21,894 nt of DNA from Bacteroidales bacterium UBA5762 (GTDB lineage: Bacteria > Bacteroidota > Bacteroidia > Bacteroidales > TTA-H9), in NCBI GenBank assembly GCA_002418865.1, contig DIEY01000037.1, positions 1-21,894 on the forward strand, written 5' to 3'. Each line of letters starts with the position of its first letter. The stretch's first letter is position 1. Below are positions 1 through 6,774 of this stretch, piece by piece. Made by a program: the position numbers and the translations under genes. The notes under the pieces were generated by a model that worked only from the letters and a program-made list of their open reading frames with translations, did not search any database and was not told where the DNA came from.

Positions 1-24
1 CGGGGTTCAAAATTTTGAACCCCG
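1..24. repeat. Perfect 24-bp palindrome inside the hsdS frame
   Basis: The half-site CGGGGTTCAAAA is followed immediately by its exact reverse complement TTTTGAACCCCG. It lies at the very edge of the window, so it may extend further left. It is translated in frame as part of the hsdS N-terminus (GVQNFEPR). Confidence 0.85.
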
Positions 25-1345
25 ACCCCAACAGCAAAATCTTGAACCCCGACTGCCCAAAGAATGGGAAGTGATGCCATTAGATAACAAATATATTGAA
101 TTTCAAAATGGACTGTGGAAAGGTAAAAAAGAACCTTATATTAAAGTGAGAGTTTTAAGAAACACAAATTTTAACAACGATGGAACTATAGATTTTGAAA
201 ATGTAGCAGAGTTAAATGTAGAACAAAGAAATTTTAAAAACAGAGAAATCATAAAAGATGACATTATTTTAGAACGTTCTGGTGGAGGACCTACTCAACC
301 AGTTGGAAGAGTTGTTTTTTTTGAAAGAGAAGACCAATTCACGTATTCATTCAGCAATTTTACTTCCAGAATAAGAATAAATGATAAGCTTATAATTTTC
401 CCAAAGTTCTTATTTTATTTTTTATTGGATTTCTATTATCAAGGAAAAACTAACGATATGCAAAATAGAACGACGGGAATAAGAAATTTAGATTTTTCAA
501 GGTATAAACAAATTCCAATCCCTCTCCCCCCTCTTCCCGAGCAGCAAAAAATAGCAGCTGTTCTCTCTGCGGTGCAGGAGGCAAAGGAGAAAACGGAAGC
601 CGTGATAGCCACCGCAAAAGCCCTCAAAAAATCCATGATGAAGCACCTCTATACCTACGGCCCCGTTTCACCGCAAGAGGCTGAAACCGTATCACTCAAA
701 GAAACCGAAATCGGACCCGTGCCGGAAGATTGGGAAGTGGCAAGACTGGGAGAATATTGTAATGTTTTCAGTGGATATGCGTTTAAATCAGATGATTTTT
801 GTAATAATGGAATTTTAGTTGTCAAAATTGGAAATTTGCAAAATGGTTCTATTGTTTTTAACGCTAAAGAAAGTTTTTTCCCAAGAGAAAAAATAAATGA
901 TGATATGTCAAAATTCATTCTTAACGAGGGAGATATTCTAATAGCATTAACTGGTGCAACGACAGGAAAAATATCATTAGTTCCTAAAAGTGTGAATGGA
1001 GCACTTTTAAATCAGCGAGTTGGCAAGTTTAGCTTTTACAACGATTCATTATATAAATCATTTGTTATGTATTACTTTATAACAGATGAATTCCAAAATC
1101 ATATTAAGATAAATATAATGCAAAGTGCTCAAGGAAATATTAGTCCAAAACAAATTGAAACATTTCCAATCCCCCTCCCCCCACTTCCCGAGCAGCAAAA
1201 AATCGCATCCATCCTTTCGGCCATTGATGAAAAAATAGAGGCGGAGGAAAATAAAAAGAAGGCGCTGGAGGAATTGTTTAAAACCCTTTTACATAACCTT
1301 ATGACCGCAAAAATCAGAGTTAATCAATTGGAGGTAACATCATGA
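2..1345 (+). CDS. hsdS: Type I restriction-modification specificity subunit HsdS (5' end off window)
   Basis: DNA-recognition subunit of a type I restriction-modification complex, working with HsdM and HsdR. The frame is open from base 2 with no stop, so the true start lies upstream. A GTG at 71 gives a shorter possible start, but it would cut off the LPKEWEV segment (from base 53) that matches PVPEDWEV at the start of the second half. The protein has the usual two-repeat plan: target recognition domain 1 (about residues 18-170), conserved helical region with PLPPLPEQQKIA (about 172-222), target recognition domain 2 (about 240-385) and a second helical region with the same motif (388-447). 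The recognition domains are visibly AT-rich, while the helical regions are richer in GC, as expected if recognition domains are exchanged between alleles. The upstream 17 codons contain a palindrome and a 9-residue repeat. The stop overlaps the hsdR start (ATGA). hsdM is not in the window. Confidence 0.93.
   Translation, partial: GVQNFEPRPQQQNLEPRLPKEWEVMPLDNKYIEFQNGLWKGKKEPYIKVRVLRNTNFNNDGTIDFENVAELNVEQRNFKNREIIKDDIILERSGGGPTQPVGRVVFFEREDQFTYSFSNFTSRIRINDKLIIFPKFLFYFLLDFYYQGKTNDMQNRTTGIRNLDFSRYKQIPIPLPPLPEQQKIAAVLSAVQEAKEKTEAVIATAKALKKSMMKHLYTYGPVSPQEAETVSLKETEIGPVPEDWEVARLGEYCNVFSGYAFKSDDFCNNGILVVKIGNLQNGSIVFNAKESFFPREKINDDMSKFILNEGDILIALTGATTGKISLVPKSVNGALLNQRVGKFSFYNDSLYKSFVMYYFITDEFQNHIKINIMQSAQGNISPKQIETFPIPLPPLPEQQKIASILSAIDEKIEAEENKKKALEELFKTLLHNLMTAKIRVNQLEVTS
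8..61 (+). repeat. Two tandem 27-bp units in the hsdS N-terminus
   Basis: Unit 1 (8-34) and unit 2 (35-61) both start CAAAAT(T/C)TTGAACCCCGA and encode QNFEPRPQQ and QNLEPRLPK. The last bases of each unit differ. The 27-bp period keeps the frame, so a change in copy number would lengthen or shorten the protein without a frameshift. More units may lie to the left, outside the window. Confidence 0.65.
513..552 (+). repeat. hsdS direct repeat, copy 1
   Basis: A 40-bp stretch that recurs at 1164-1203 with 38 of 40 bases identical. It encodes the PIPLPPLPEQQK segment that opens each conserved helical region. Such repeats can serve as recombination points for exchange of recognition domains. Confidence 0.85.
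1164..1203 (+). repeat. hsdS direct repeat, copy 2
   Basis: Second copy of the 40-bp stretch at 513-552, offset by 651 bp (217 codons), differing at two positions. Encodes the start of the C-terminal conserved region. Confidence 0.85.
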
Positions 1346-4284
1346 GTAAACTGGGAAGTGAAAAATATTCGGTTCAAAAGCCCATTATCGATTATGTGCA
1401 GGAACCATCGGCTGAATACGTTTCGCAGGACGGACTGAAGGTTTTTCTCAAGTTGGGCTGGCAATACGTCGCACCCGACGATGCCCTGCGGATGAAAGGT
1501 GGCGAATCGGGCATGGTTTTTCGCGAAATTTTTATCCAACAGCTCCAGCGTCTCAATCCCGACTTTCTGGATCACCTGATGGCAGAAGAGTTGATCAAGA
1601 AAATCGAAACGCTGCCTGCCAATATCGAGGGAAATTTTCTGGCATGGGAATACCTGAAAGGGCTCAAAACAGTTTTTGTGCCCACCGAAAAACGCGAACG
1701 CAACGTAACCTTTATCGACACCGAAAACATCGACCGCAACACTTTTCAGGTAACGGACGAATTTGTGTTCAGTAACGGCATGAAAACCATTCGTCCGGAC
1801 ATTGTTTTTCTTGTCAACGGCATTCCTGTCCTGTTTGTCGAAACCAAAGCCGCACATAAAATAGAAGGCATGAGCGAAGCATTGGAGCAGATAAAACGTT
1901 ATCATCGCGAAAGTCCCGAATTGCTTGCCGTGCTGCAAGTGTATGCCATAACACACCTGCTCAAATATTATTACAGCGCCACATGGAATACTTCAGAAAA
2001 GCTCCTTTTCAATTGGAAAGCAGAAAGCGGCGGCGACTTTGAACAACTGGTGAAAACTTTTTTCGACCGCCAAAGGGTGGTAAAACTGTTGACCGATTTT
2101 ATTCTTTTCACCCGTCAGGACGACGAACTGCGAAAAATTGTTTTGCGTCCTCATCAGATGAAAGCCATCGACAAAATCACCAAACGGGCCGAAGATCCGG
2201 AAAAGCAGAGAGGACTTGTGTGGCACACGCAGGGCTCGGGCAAAACTTTTACCATGATAATAGCCGCGCAGAAAATTATTGAAAATCCCCTTTTCGAAAA
2301 TCCCACCGTCATTATGCTGGTGGATCGCAACGAGCTGGAAAGTCAGCTTTTCGGCAACCTCACTGCTGTGGGCATGAGCAACGTGGTTGCTAAAAGCAAG
2401 GAACATTTGCAGGAACTGCTTTCCGGCGACCGGCGGGGCTTAATCGTTACCATGATCCACAAATTTTACGGTATGCCCAAAAATATCAATTTGCGAAAAA
2501 ATATTTTTGTACTGGTGGACGAAGCACACCGAACCACAGGTGGAGAATTGGGCAATTATCTGATGGGCGCCATTCCCAATGCTACTTATATCGGTTTTAC
2601 CGGTACGCCAATAGATAAAACGCAGTATGGCAAAGGAACTTTTATCACCTTCGGCAAAGACGATTCACCGCACGGATATCTCGACAAATACAGCATTGCC
2701 GAATCCATTGAAGACGGAACTACCGTGCCTTTGTATTACACGCTGGCGCCCAATGAATTACTCGCAGATAAAGAACTGCTCGAAAATGACTTTCTGGATT
2801 TGAAAGAAGCGGAAGGAATAAGTGACGTGGAAGAGCTCAACAAAGTGCTGGAGCGGGCTGTAACCATAAAGAACATGCTCAAAAATAAAGAACGCGTGGA
2901 AAAAGTGGTGCAATATGTGGCCAATCATTTTCTGAACACGGTGGAGCCCATGGGTTACAAAGCTTTTCTGGTGGGAGTGGACCGAGAAGCCTGCGCCTTG
3001 TACAAACAGGAACTGGACAAATATTTGCCGGCAGATTATTCGCAAGTGGTGTACAGTCCGTTTTACAACGATCCGCCCGAACTGGCAAAATATCATCTTT
3101 CCGATATCGAAGAGAAAAGAATCAGAAAATCTTTCCGAAAAGCCAACGAACTTCCCAAAATACTCATTGTAACCGAAAAACTGCTGACAGGTTTCGATGC
3201 GCCCATTCTCTATTGCATGTATCTTGACAAGCCGATGCGCGACCATGTGCTGTTGCAGGCTATTGCCCGCGTCAATCGTCCTTACGAAGACGACGAAGGA
3301 AGAAAAAAAGCGTCGGGTTTCGTGCTCGACTTTGTGGGCATTTTCGATAATTTGGAAAAAGCCCTTGCTTTCGATTCTCAGGATATTTTTGGCATTGTGA
3401 AGGATATAGACGAGCTGAAAGAAAGATTCAAAGTAGAAATGGAAAAAGCAAAAACGGATTATCTTCCCATTATCGGCGGGAAAAAACAGGATAAGGCTGT
3501 GGAAGCTTTGCTGAATTATTTTCTGGATGAGAAAATCAGGAACGAATATTACAGGTTTTTCAAAGAATTATCAGCCATTTACGAAATTATTTCTCCCGAT
3601 GCTTTCCTGAGGGATTACTTGGACGATTACGAAACGCTTTCGAGCATGTTCCGCATCCTGAGGGAAAACTATGATCGTTCGGTTGATATCGATAAAGATT
3701 TTACCCGGAAAACGATAGAACTGGTAAAAAAACACACCAAAAGCGGAGATATACAACCTGCGCTGGAAGTATTCGAAATCGATGAAAATACGCTGAAAAA
3801 AATCGAGCAAAGCAAGGCTTCGGACATAGAAAAAGTTTTCAACCTCATAAAAAGTTTGGAGAAAACCGTAGCCCGAGAAGGCGAAACTTCTCCCTATTTG
3901 AAATCCATTGCAGAAAAAGCCGAAATGCTGGTGCAGCTTTTCCAGAACAGACAAAAATCGACACAGGAAACGCTGAATGAACTAAAAAAAATCATTGAAG
4001 AAATCAATACTGCAAAAAAAGAACGGGAAGAGAAAAACATGACTACCGAAATTTTCAGTATCTATTGGATATTGGACAGAGCCGGCTTTGAGAACGCCAC
4101 TTCGATGGCGAACGAGATGGAAAAAGTATTTGAAGAATATCCCCACTGGCAGAAAAGCAACAAACATGGCATAAAAATCAGACAAAAACTCTACGAAGTA
4201 ATGGTTCAATCGGGCACTACCGATACCAAAAAAATTTCTGAAACTGCCCAACAAATCATGAAAATATTAAAGGTAAAAAGTTAA
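1342..4284 (+). CDS. hsdR: Type I restriction enzyme HsdR, endonuclease and translocase subunit
   Basis: Motor and nuclease subunit of the type I complex: it translocates DNA using ATP and cuts unmethylated DNA away from the recognition site. The 980-residue length is normal. Visible in order: PD-(D/E)xK nuclease site (D153, then E167-x-K169 in VETK), Walker A GSGKT (298-302), DEAH box (393-396), GFTGTP (418-423), LLTGFDAP (614-621), QAIARVNR (639-646), then a helical, charged C-terminal domain of the type seen in HsdR proteins (about 660-980). All catalytic motifs are present, so the enzyme looks intact. The ATG overlaps the hsdS stop in ATGA, with GGAGG seven bases upstream (1330-1334), one of the few good ribosome binding sites in the window. 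Overlap and spacing indicate one transcript with hsdS and the downstream peptidase. Confidence 0.97.
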   Translation: MSKLGSEKYSVQKPIIDYVQEPSAEYVSQDGLKVFLKLGWQYVAPDDALRMKGGESGMVFREIFIQQLQRLNPDFLDHLMAEELIKKIETLPANIEGNFLAWEYLKGLKTVFVPTEKRERNVTFIDTENIDRNTFQVTDEFVFSNGMKTIRPDIVFLVNGIPVLFVETKAAHKIEGMSEALEQIKRYHRESPELLAVLQVYAITHLLKYYYSATWNTSEKLLFNWKAESGGDFEQLVKTFFDRQRVVKLLTDFILFTRQDDELRKIVLRPHQMKAIDKITKRAEDPEKQRGLVWHTQGSGKTFTMIIAAQKIIENPLFENPTVIMLVDRNELESQLFGNLTAVGMSNVVAKSKEHLQELLSGDRRGLIVTMIHKFYGMPKNINLRKNIFVLVDEAHRTTGGELGNYLMGAIPNATYIGFTGTPIDKTQYGKGTFITFGKDDSPHGYLDKYSIAESIEDGTTVPLYYTLAPNELLADKELLENDFLDLKEAEGISDVEELNKVLERAVTIKNMLKNKERVEKVVQYVANHFLNTVEPMGYKAFLVGVDREACALYKQELDKYLPADYSQVVYSPFYNDPPELAKYHLSDIEEKRIRKSFRKANELPKILIVTEKLLTGFDAPILYCMYLDKPMRDHVLLQAIARVNRPYEDDEGRKKASGFVLDFVGIFDNLEKALAFDSQDIFGIVKDIDELKERFKVEMEKAKTDYLPIIGGKKQDKAVEALLNYFLDEKIRNEYYRFFKELSAIYEIISPDAFLRDYLDDYETLSSMFRILRENYDRSVDIDKDFTRKTIELVKKHTKSGDIQPALEVFEIDENTLKKIEQSKASDIEKVFNLIKSLEKTVAREGETSPYLKSIAEKAEMLVQLFQNRQKSTQETLNELKKIIEEINTAKKEREEKNMTTEIFSIYWILDRAGFENATSMANEMEKVFEEYPHWQKSNKHGIKIRQKLYEVMVQSGTTDTKKISETAQQIMKILKVKS

Positions 4285-4285
4285 A

Positions 4286-4561
4286 ATGACGATACAAGAA
4301 GAATTCAAAAACGAAGTTCTGACACTGGCCCAAAAAGTGGGCGTCACACCTAAAGCTGTTCATATCAGAGCGATGAAAACGAAATGGGCAAGTTGTTCGA
4401 GCAGTGGCAGATTGACTTTTGATAAGAAGCTGCTGGATGAACCGGAAGAGGTACGACTGAAAGTGATTCTTCATGAATTACTCCACCTGAAATATCCCAA
4501 CCATGGAAAAATGTTCAAACTGCTGCTGGATTATTACTTACAAAAATCAATAAGAGTCTGA
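4286..4561 (+). CDS. Small M48/YgjP-like (WLM-type) metallopeptidase
   Basis: A 91-residue putative zinc peptidase. The zinc site is HELLH (H63, E64, H67), with H73 in YPNHGKMF as the likely third ligand. WASCSSSGRL (34-43) before it matches the W-x-SCS-x-x-G signature of the YgjP/DUF45 family. It is about half the length of E. coli YgjP and retains mainly the C-terminal catalytic part. Its ATG is one base after the hsdR stop, so translation is probably coupled. Small peptidases of this kind are, to my knowledge, often found beside hsdR genes, but I know of no established substrate. A role in turnover or control of the restriction complex is only inference. Confidence 0.85.
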   Translation: MTIQEEFKNEVLTLAQKVGVTPKAVHIRAMKTKWASCSSSGRLTFDKKLLDEPEEVRLKVILHELLHLKYPNHGKMFKLLLDYYLQKSIRV

Positions 4562-4648
4562 TTGAAGCTGATCTCGATTTTTTATTTCTGATACAATTTT
4601 TACTCAAAAGGTTCAACTGGGTTTCAGGCACTAAACATTTACGGAATC

Positions 4649-5830
4649 CTATCCAAAAGTGCTTCCTCGACGGATGGCTTTAGGGCCGTAGCGTAATCGG
4701 ATGTAGTCCATAGCTTTATACAGATCGATGAGGCGAGGTGAAGGGTCGAAGAGATCGAGCTGATGAAACCCATTGATGAGATGACTAAAGCGTACACCTA
4801 CGAGGCGGATGAGCATACGTCGCTGATAGAGTTTTTCGAATAGATTTTTGACCACAGGGAAAAGTTCGTGGTCGAGCGAAGTGTAAGAGATTTGTTTTTG
4901 AAGGCTGTAGGTGTCGAAGTTGGCATAACGTATCTTTACGGCAACGCAGGAAGTGAGTTTTTGTTTTTTCCTCAGTTCGAAAGCCAGGCGTTCGGTCATG
5001 CGCAGTAAGGTATTCGTAATCTCGTTCACATCTATGGTATCCTGATCGAAGGTAGTTTCGTGTCCTATGGATTTTTCTTCGGAATAAGGGATTACGGGAG
5101 TAGTGTCTATGCCATTGGCACGTTTCCAGAGGATGATCCCATTTTTTCCCAGCAGGGTTTCCATGATATCGGGAGGAATGGTACTGAGGGTTTCTATATT
5201 GACTATCCCCATAGAACGAAGGGTTTGATAGGTTTTTTCACCAATGCCCGGAATTTTGTTGATAGGAAGAGGATTGAGGAAATTCTTTACTTCCATAGAA
5301 GGCACTTCTTTTTCTCCGTTAGGTTTGGCTTCGCTGGTAGCCATTTTTGCCACTGTCTTATTCACCGAGAGTCCCAGTGAGATAGGTAAGCCCGTATGAT
5401 GAATGATGGTCTGCCGAAGCTCATGCGCCCATTTGTAGCATCCAAAGTAACGTTCCATTCCTGTAAGATCGAGATAATGCTCATCAATAGAAGCTTTTTC
5501 AAACAAAGGGGCTTTTTCGGCTATAATTTGAGTAACTATTCTTGAGAGACGTGTATAGAGTTCCATGTCGCCACGAATGAAAACGGCCTCAGGACAAAGC
5601 ATCTTGGCCATACGTATCGGCATTGCCGAATGTACCCCAAAACGCCTGGCCTCATAACTGCATGAGGATACTACACCTCTGTCGCCCATCCCACCAATAA
5701 TTACCGGCTTGCCCTCGAGCTTGCTGTTGTAAAGCCGCTCGGCCGAAACAAAAAACGTATCCATGTCGAGATGCAAAATAGTACGTCCCGGATCATTTAT
5801 ATACTTAGTTGACAAAGGCATACGTTTCAT
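4649..5830 (-). CDS. dinB: DNA polymerase IV, Y-family translesion polymerase
   Basis: Error-prone polymerase that copies past damaged bases. The 393 residues contain LDMDTFF (D22 metal ligand, F27 in the steric-gate position), SYEARRFGV (58-66), SIDE (114-117; D116 and E117 catalytic), a helix-hairpin-helix near LPINKIPGIGEK (188-199) and a little-finger domain beginning near KSIGHETTF (253-261). QLDLF at 357-361 fits the beta-clamp-binding consensus; it is followed by a short tail ending in STFG, a layout seen in other Bacteroidota DinB proteins. A second in-frame ATG three codons in is an alternative start. It ends in TAG, showing that TAG is a real stop here. The gene diverges from a LexA-like regulator, with only 89 bp between the two start codons. 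Confidence 0.95.
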   Translation of the reverse strand: MKRMPLSTKYINDPGRTILHLDMDTFFVSAERLYNSKLEGKPVIIGGMGDRGVVSSCSYEARRFGVHSAMPIRMAKMLCPEAVFIRGDMELYTRLSRIVTQIIAEKAPLFEKASIDEHYLDLTGMERYFGCYKWAHELRQTIIHHTGLPISLGLSVNKTVAKMATSEAKPNGEKEVPSMEVKNFLNPLPINKIPGIGEKTYQTLRSMGIVNIETLSTIPPDIMETLLGKNGIILWKRANGIDTTPVIPYSEEKSIGHETTFDQDTIDVNEITNTLLRMTERLAFELRKKQKLTSCVAVKIRYANFDTYSLQKQISYTSLDHELFPVVKNLFEKLYQRRMLIRLVGVRFSHLINGFHQLDLFDPSPRLIDLYKAMDYIRLRYGPKAIRRGSTFG

Positions 5831-5849
5831 AGGATATGATTATTTTTTA

Positions 5850-5863
5850 ATCAAAATTTTGAT
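5850..5863. promoter_or_regulatory. Perfect 14-bp palindrome between dinB and the S24 regulator (possible operator)
   Basis: ATCAAAATTTTGAT is a perfect palindrome in the 89-bp divergent intergenic space, 20 bp upstream of the dinB start. It is a candidate binding site for the neighbouring regulator. Being AT-rich, it could also arise by chance. Confidence 0.4.
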
Positions 5864-5874
5864 GGCAATATAAT

Positions 5875-5892
5875 CATTTTTTATGAAAAATG
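5875..5892. promoter_or_regulatory. Inverted repeat beside the regulator -7 box (possible autoregulatory operator)
   Basis: CATTTTT and AAAAATG arms flank a 4-nt centre, ending one base before the -7 box at 5894. Protein bound here would block the regulator's own promoter. The function is inferred. Confidence 0.4.
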
Positions 5893-5893
5893 T

Positions 5894-5901
5894 TATCTTT
5901 G
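5894..5901 (+). promoter_or_regulatory. -7 promoter box TATCTTTG for the S24 regulator
   Basis: Exact match to the Bacteroidota TAnnTTTG element, 19 bases before the ATG at 5920. Transcription would begin downstream of the ATG at 5890, which makes 5920 the better start codon. No convincing -33 element was seen. Confidence 0.7.
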
Positions 5902-5919
5902 CAAAAAAATTTTTGTCTT

Positions 5920-6720
5920 ATGTATTTTGCATCCAACATCAAACTGCTTCGCAAGCGTAAGGGTCGCACTCAAGACGATGTAGCCCTGGCTTTGAACATG
6001 AAACGGCCTACCCTCAGCGGATATGAAAACGCAGTAGCTGAACCACCTCTTAGTGTATTGGCACAATTCTCAGAATATTACAAGCTTTCTATCGATACTC
6101 TTTTAAAGGTTGACTTATCGAAGCTGCCCGAAAGCCAACTTTCTCAGATAGAACGCGGATACGATCCTTTTGTGCGTGGCTCCCAATTAAGGGTGCTGGC
6201 TACTACTGTGGATGCACAAAATGAAGAAAACATCGAACTGGTCAACGAAAAGGCCAAAGCAGGCTATGCTACGGGTTTTGCCGACCCCGATTATGTGAGC
6301 ATACTGCCAACTTTTCGTCTGCCTTTTCTCTCGCGTAATAAGAAATATCGCACCTTTCAAATTTCGGGCGATTCTATGCTCCCTATTCCCGACGGCGCTT
6401 ACGTCACAGGCGAATTCGTACAAAACTGGCTCAGCATCCACGACCGACAACCTTATATCATTCTTACCCTCGACGACGGTATAGTGTTTAAAGTGGTGGA
6501 AAACCGAATCGCCCAAGAAGGTAAACTCCGACTCTACTCCCTCAACCCAGTATATCAACCCTACGATGTAGATATACGCGACGTACGCGAAGTTTGGAAA
6601 TTCATCAATTACATTACTAACCAGTTTCCTGAACCTCTGCCTTCCTCCGATCTCATCTATCAAACCTTAAACGAAGTGAAAGACGATATAAAGTCAATCC
6701 GTAAAAAATTAGATGAATGA
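5920..6720 (+). CDS. LexA-like XRE/S24 self-cleaving transcriptional regulator
   Basis: A 266-residue protein with an N-terminal XRE helix-turn-helix (about 4-62; TQDDVALALNMKRPTLSGYE) and a C-terminal S24 (LexA/phage-repressor) protease domain (about 113-232). The self-cleavage set is complete: candidate scissile Ala114-Gly115 in KAKAGY, nucleophile Ser152 in GDSM, and general base Lys191 in IVFKVVEN. By analogy with LexA and phage repressors, damage-induced cleavage would release repression. It faces dinB across 89 bp with palindromes, and a nuclease gene follows 54 bp downstream, so these genes are its likely targets. An ATG at 5890 would add ten residues but lies upstream of the expected transcription start, so the MYFASNIK start is preferred. 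The C-terminus (248-266) is charged and probably helical. Confidence 0.88.
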   Translation: MYFASNIKLLRKRKGRTQDDVALALNMKRPTLSGYENAVAEPPLSVLAQFSEYYKLSIDTLLKVDLSKLPESQLSQIERGYDPFVRGSQLRVLATTVDAQNEENIELVNEKAKAGYATGFADPDYVSILPTFRLPFLSRNKKYRTFQISGDSMLPIPDGAYVTGEFVQNWLSIHDRQPYIILTLDDGIVFKVVENRIAQEGKLRLYSLNPVYQPYDVDIRDVREVWKFINYITNQFPEPLPSSDLIYQTLNEVKDDIKSIRKKLDE

Positions 6721-6774
6721 GATTCTCCCAGTTTTATTCACAATCAATTTATTAAGTCCATTATCTCTTAGCAA

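Noticed and set aside
8..61. Start of a CRISPR array
   Set aside because: Only two units with no unique spacers, and both are translated in frame with HsdS.
71..73. GTG as the true hsdS start
   Set aside because: The frame is open upstream to base 2 and the conserved LPKEWEV segment begins before it.
1324..1956. A 210-codon minus-strand reading frame antisense to hsdR
   Set aside because: The hsdR protein on the plus strand has complete motifs across this stretch; the antisense translation is rich in Phe, His and Cys in the way shadow frames are.
5850..5863. Shared TCAAAATTTTGA core with the palindrome at 1-24, suggesting one regulator for both sites
   Set aside because: The shared core is AT-rich and self-complementary, so chance is likely, and the first site lies within a coding region. 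A genome-wide count would be needed to revive the idea.
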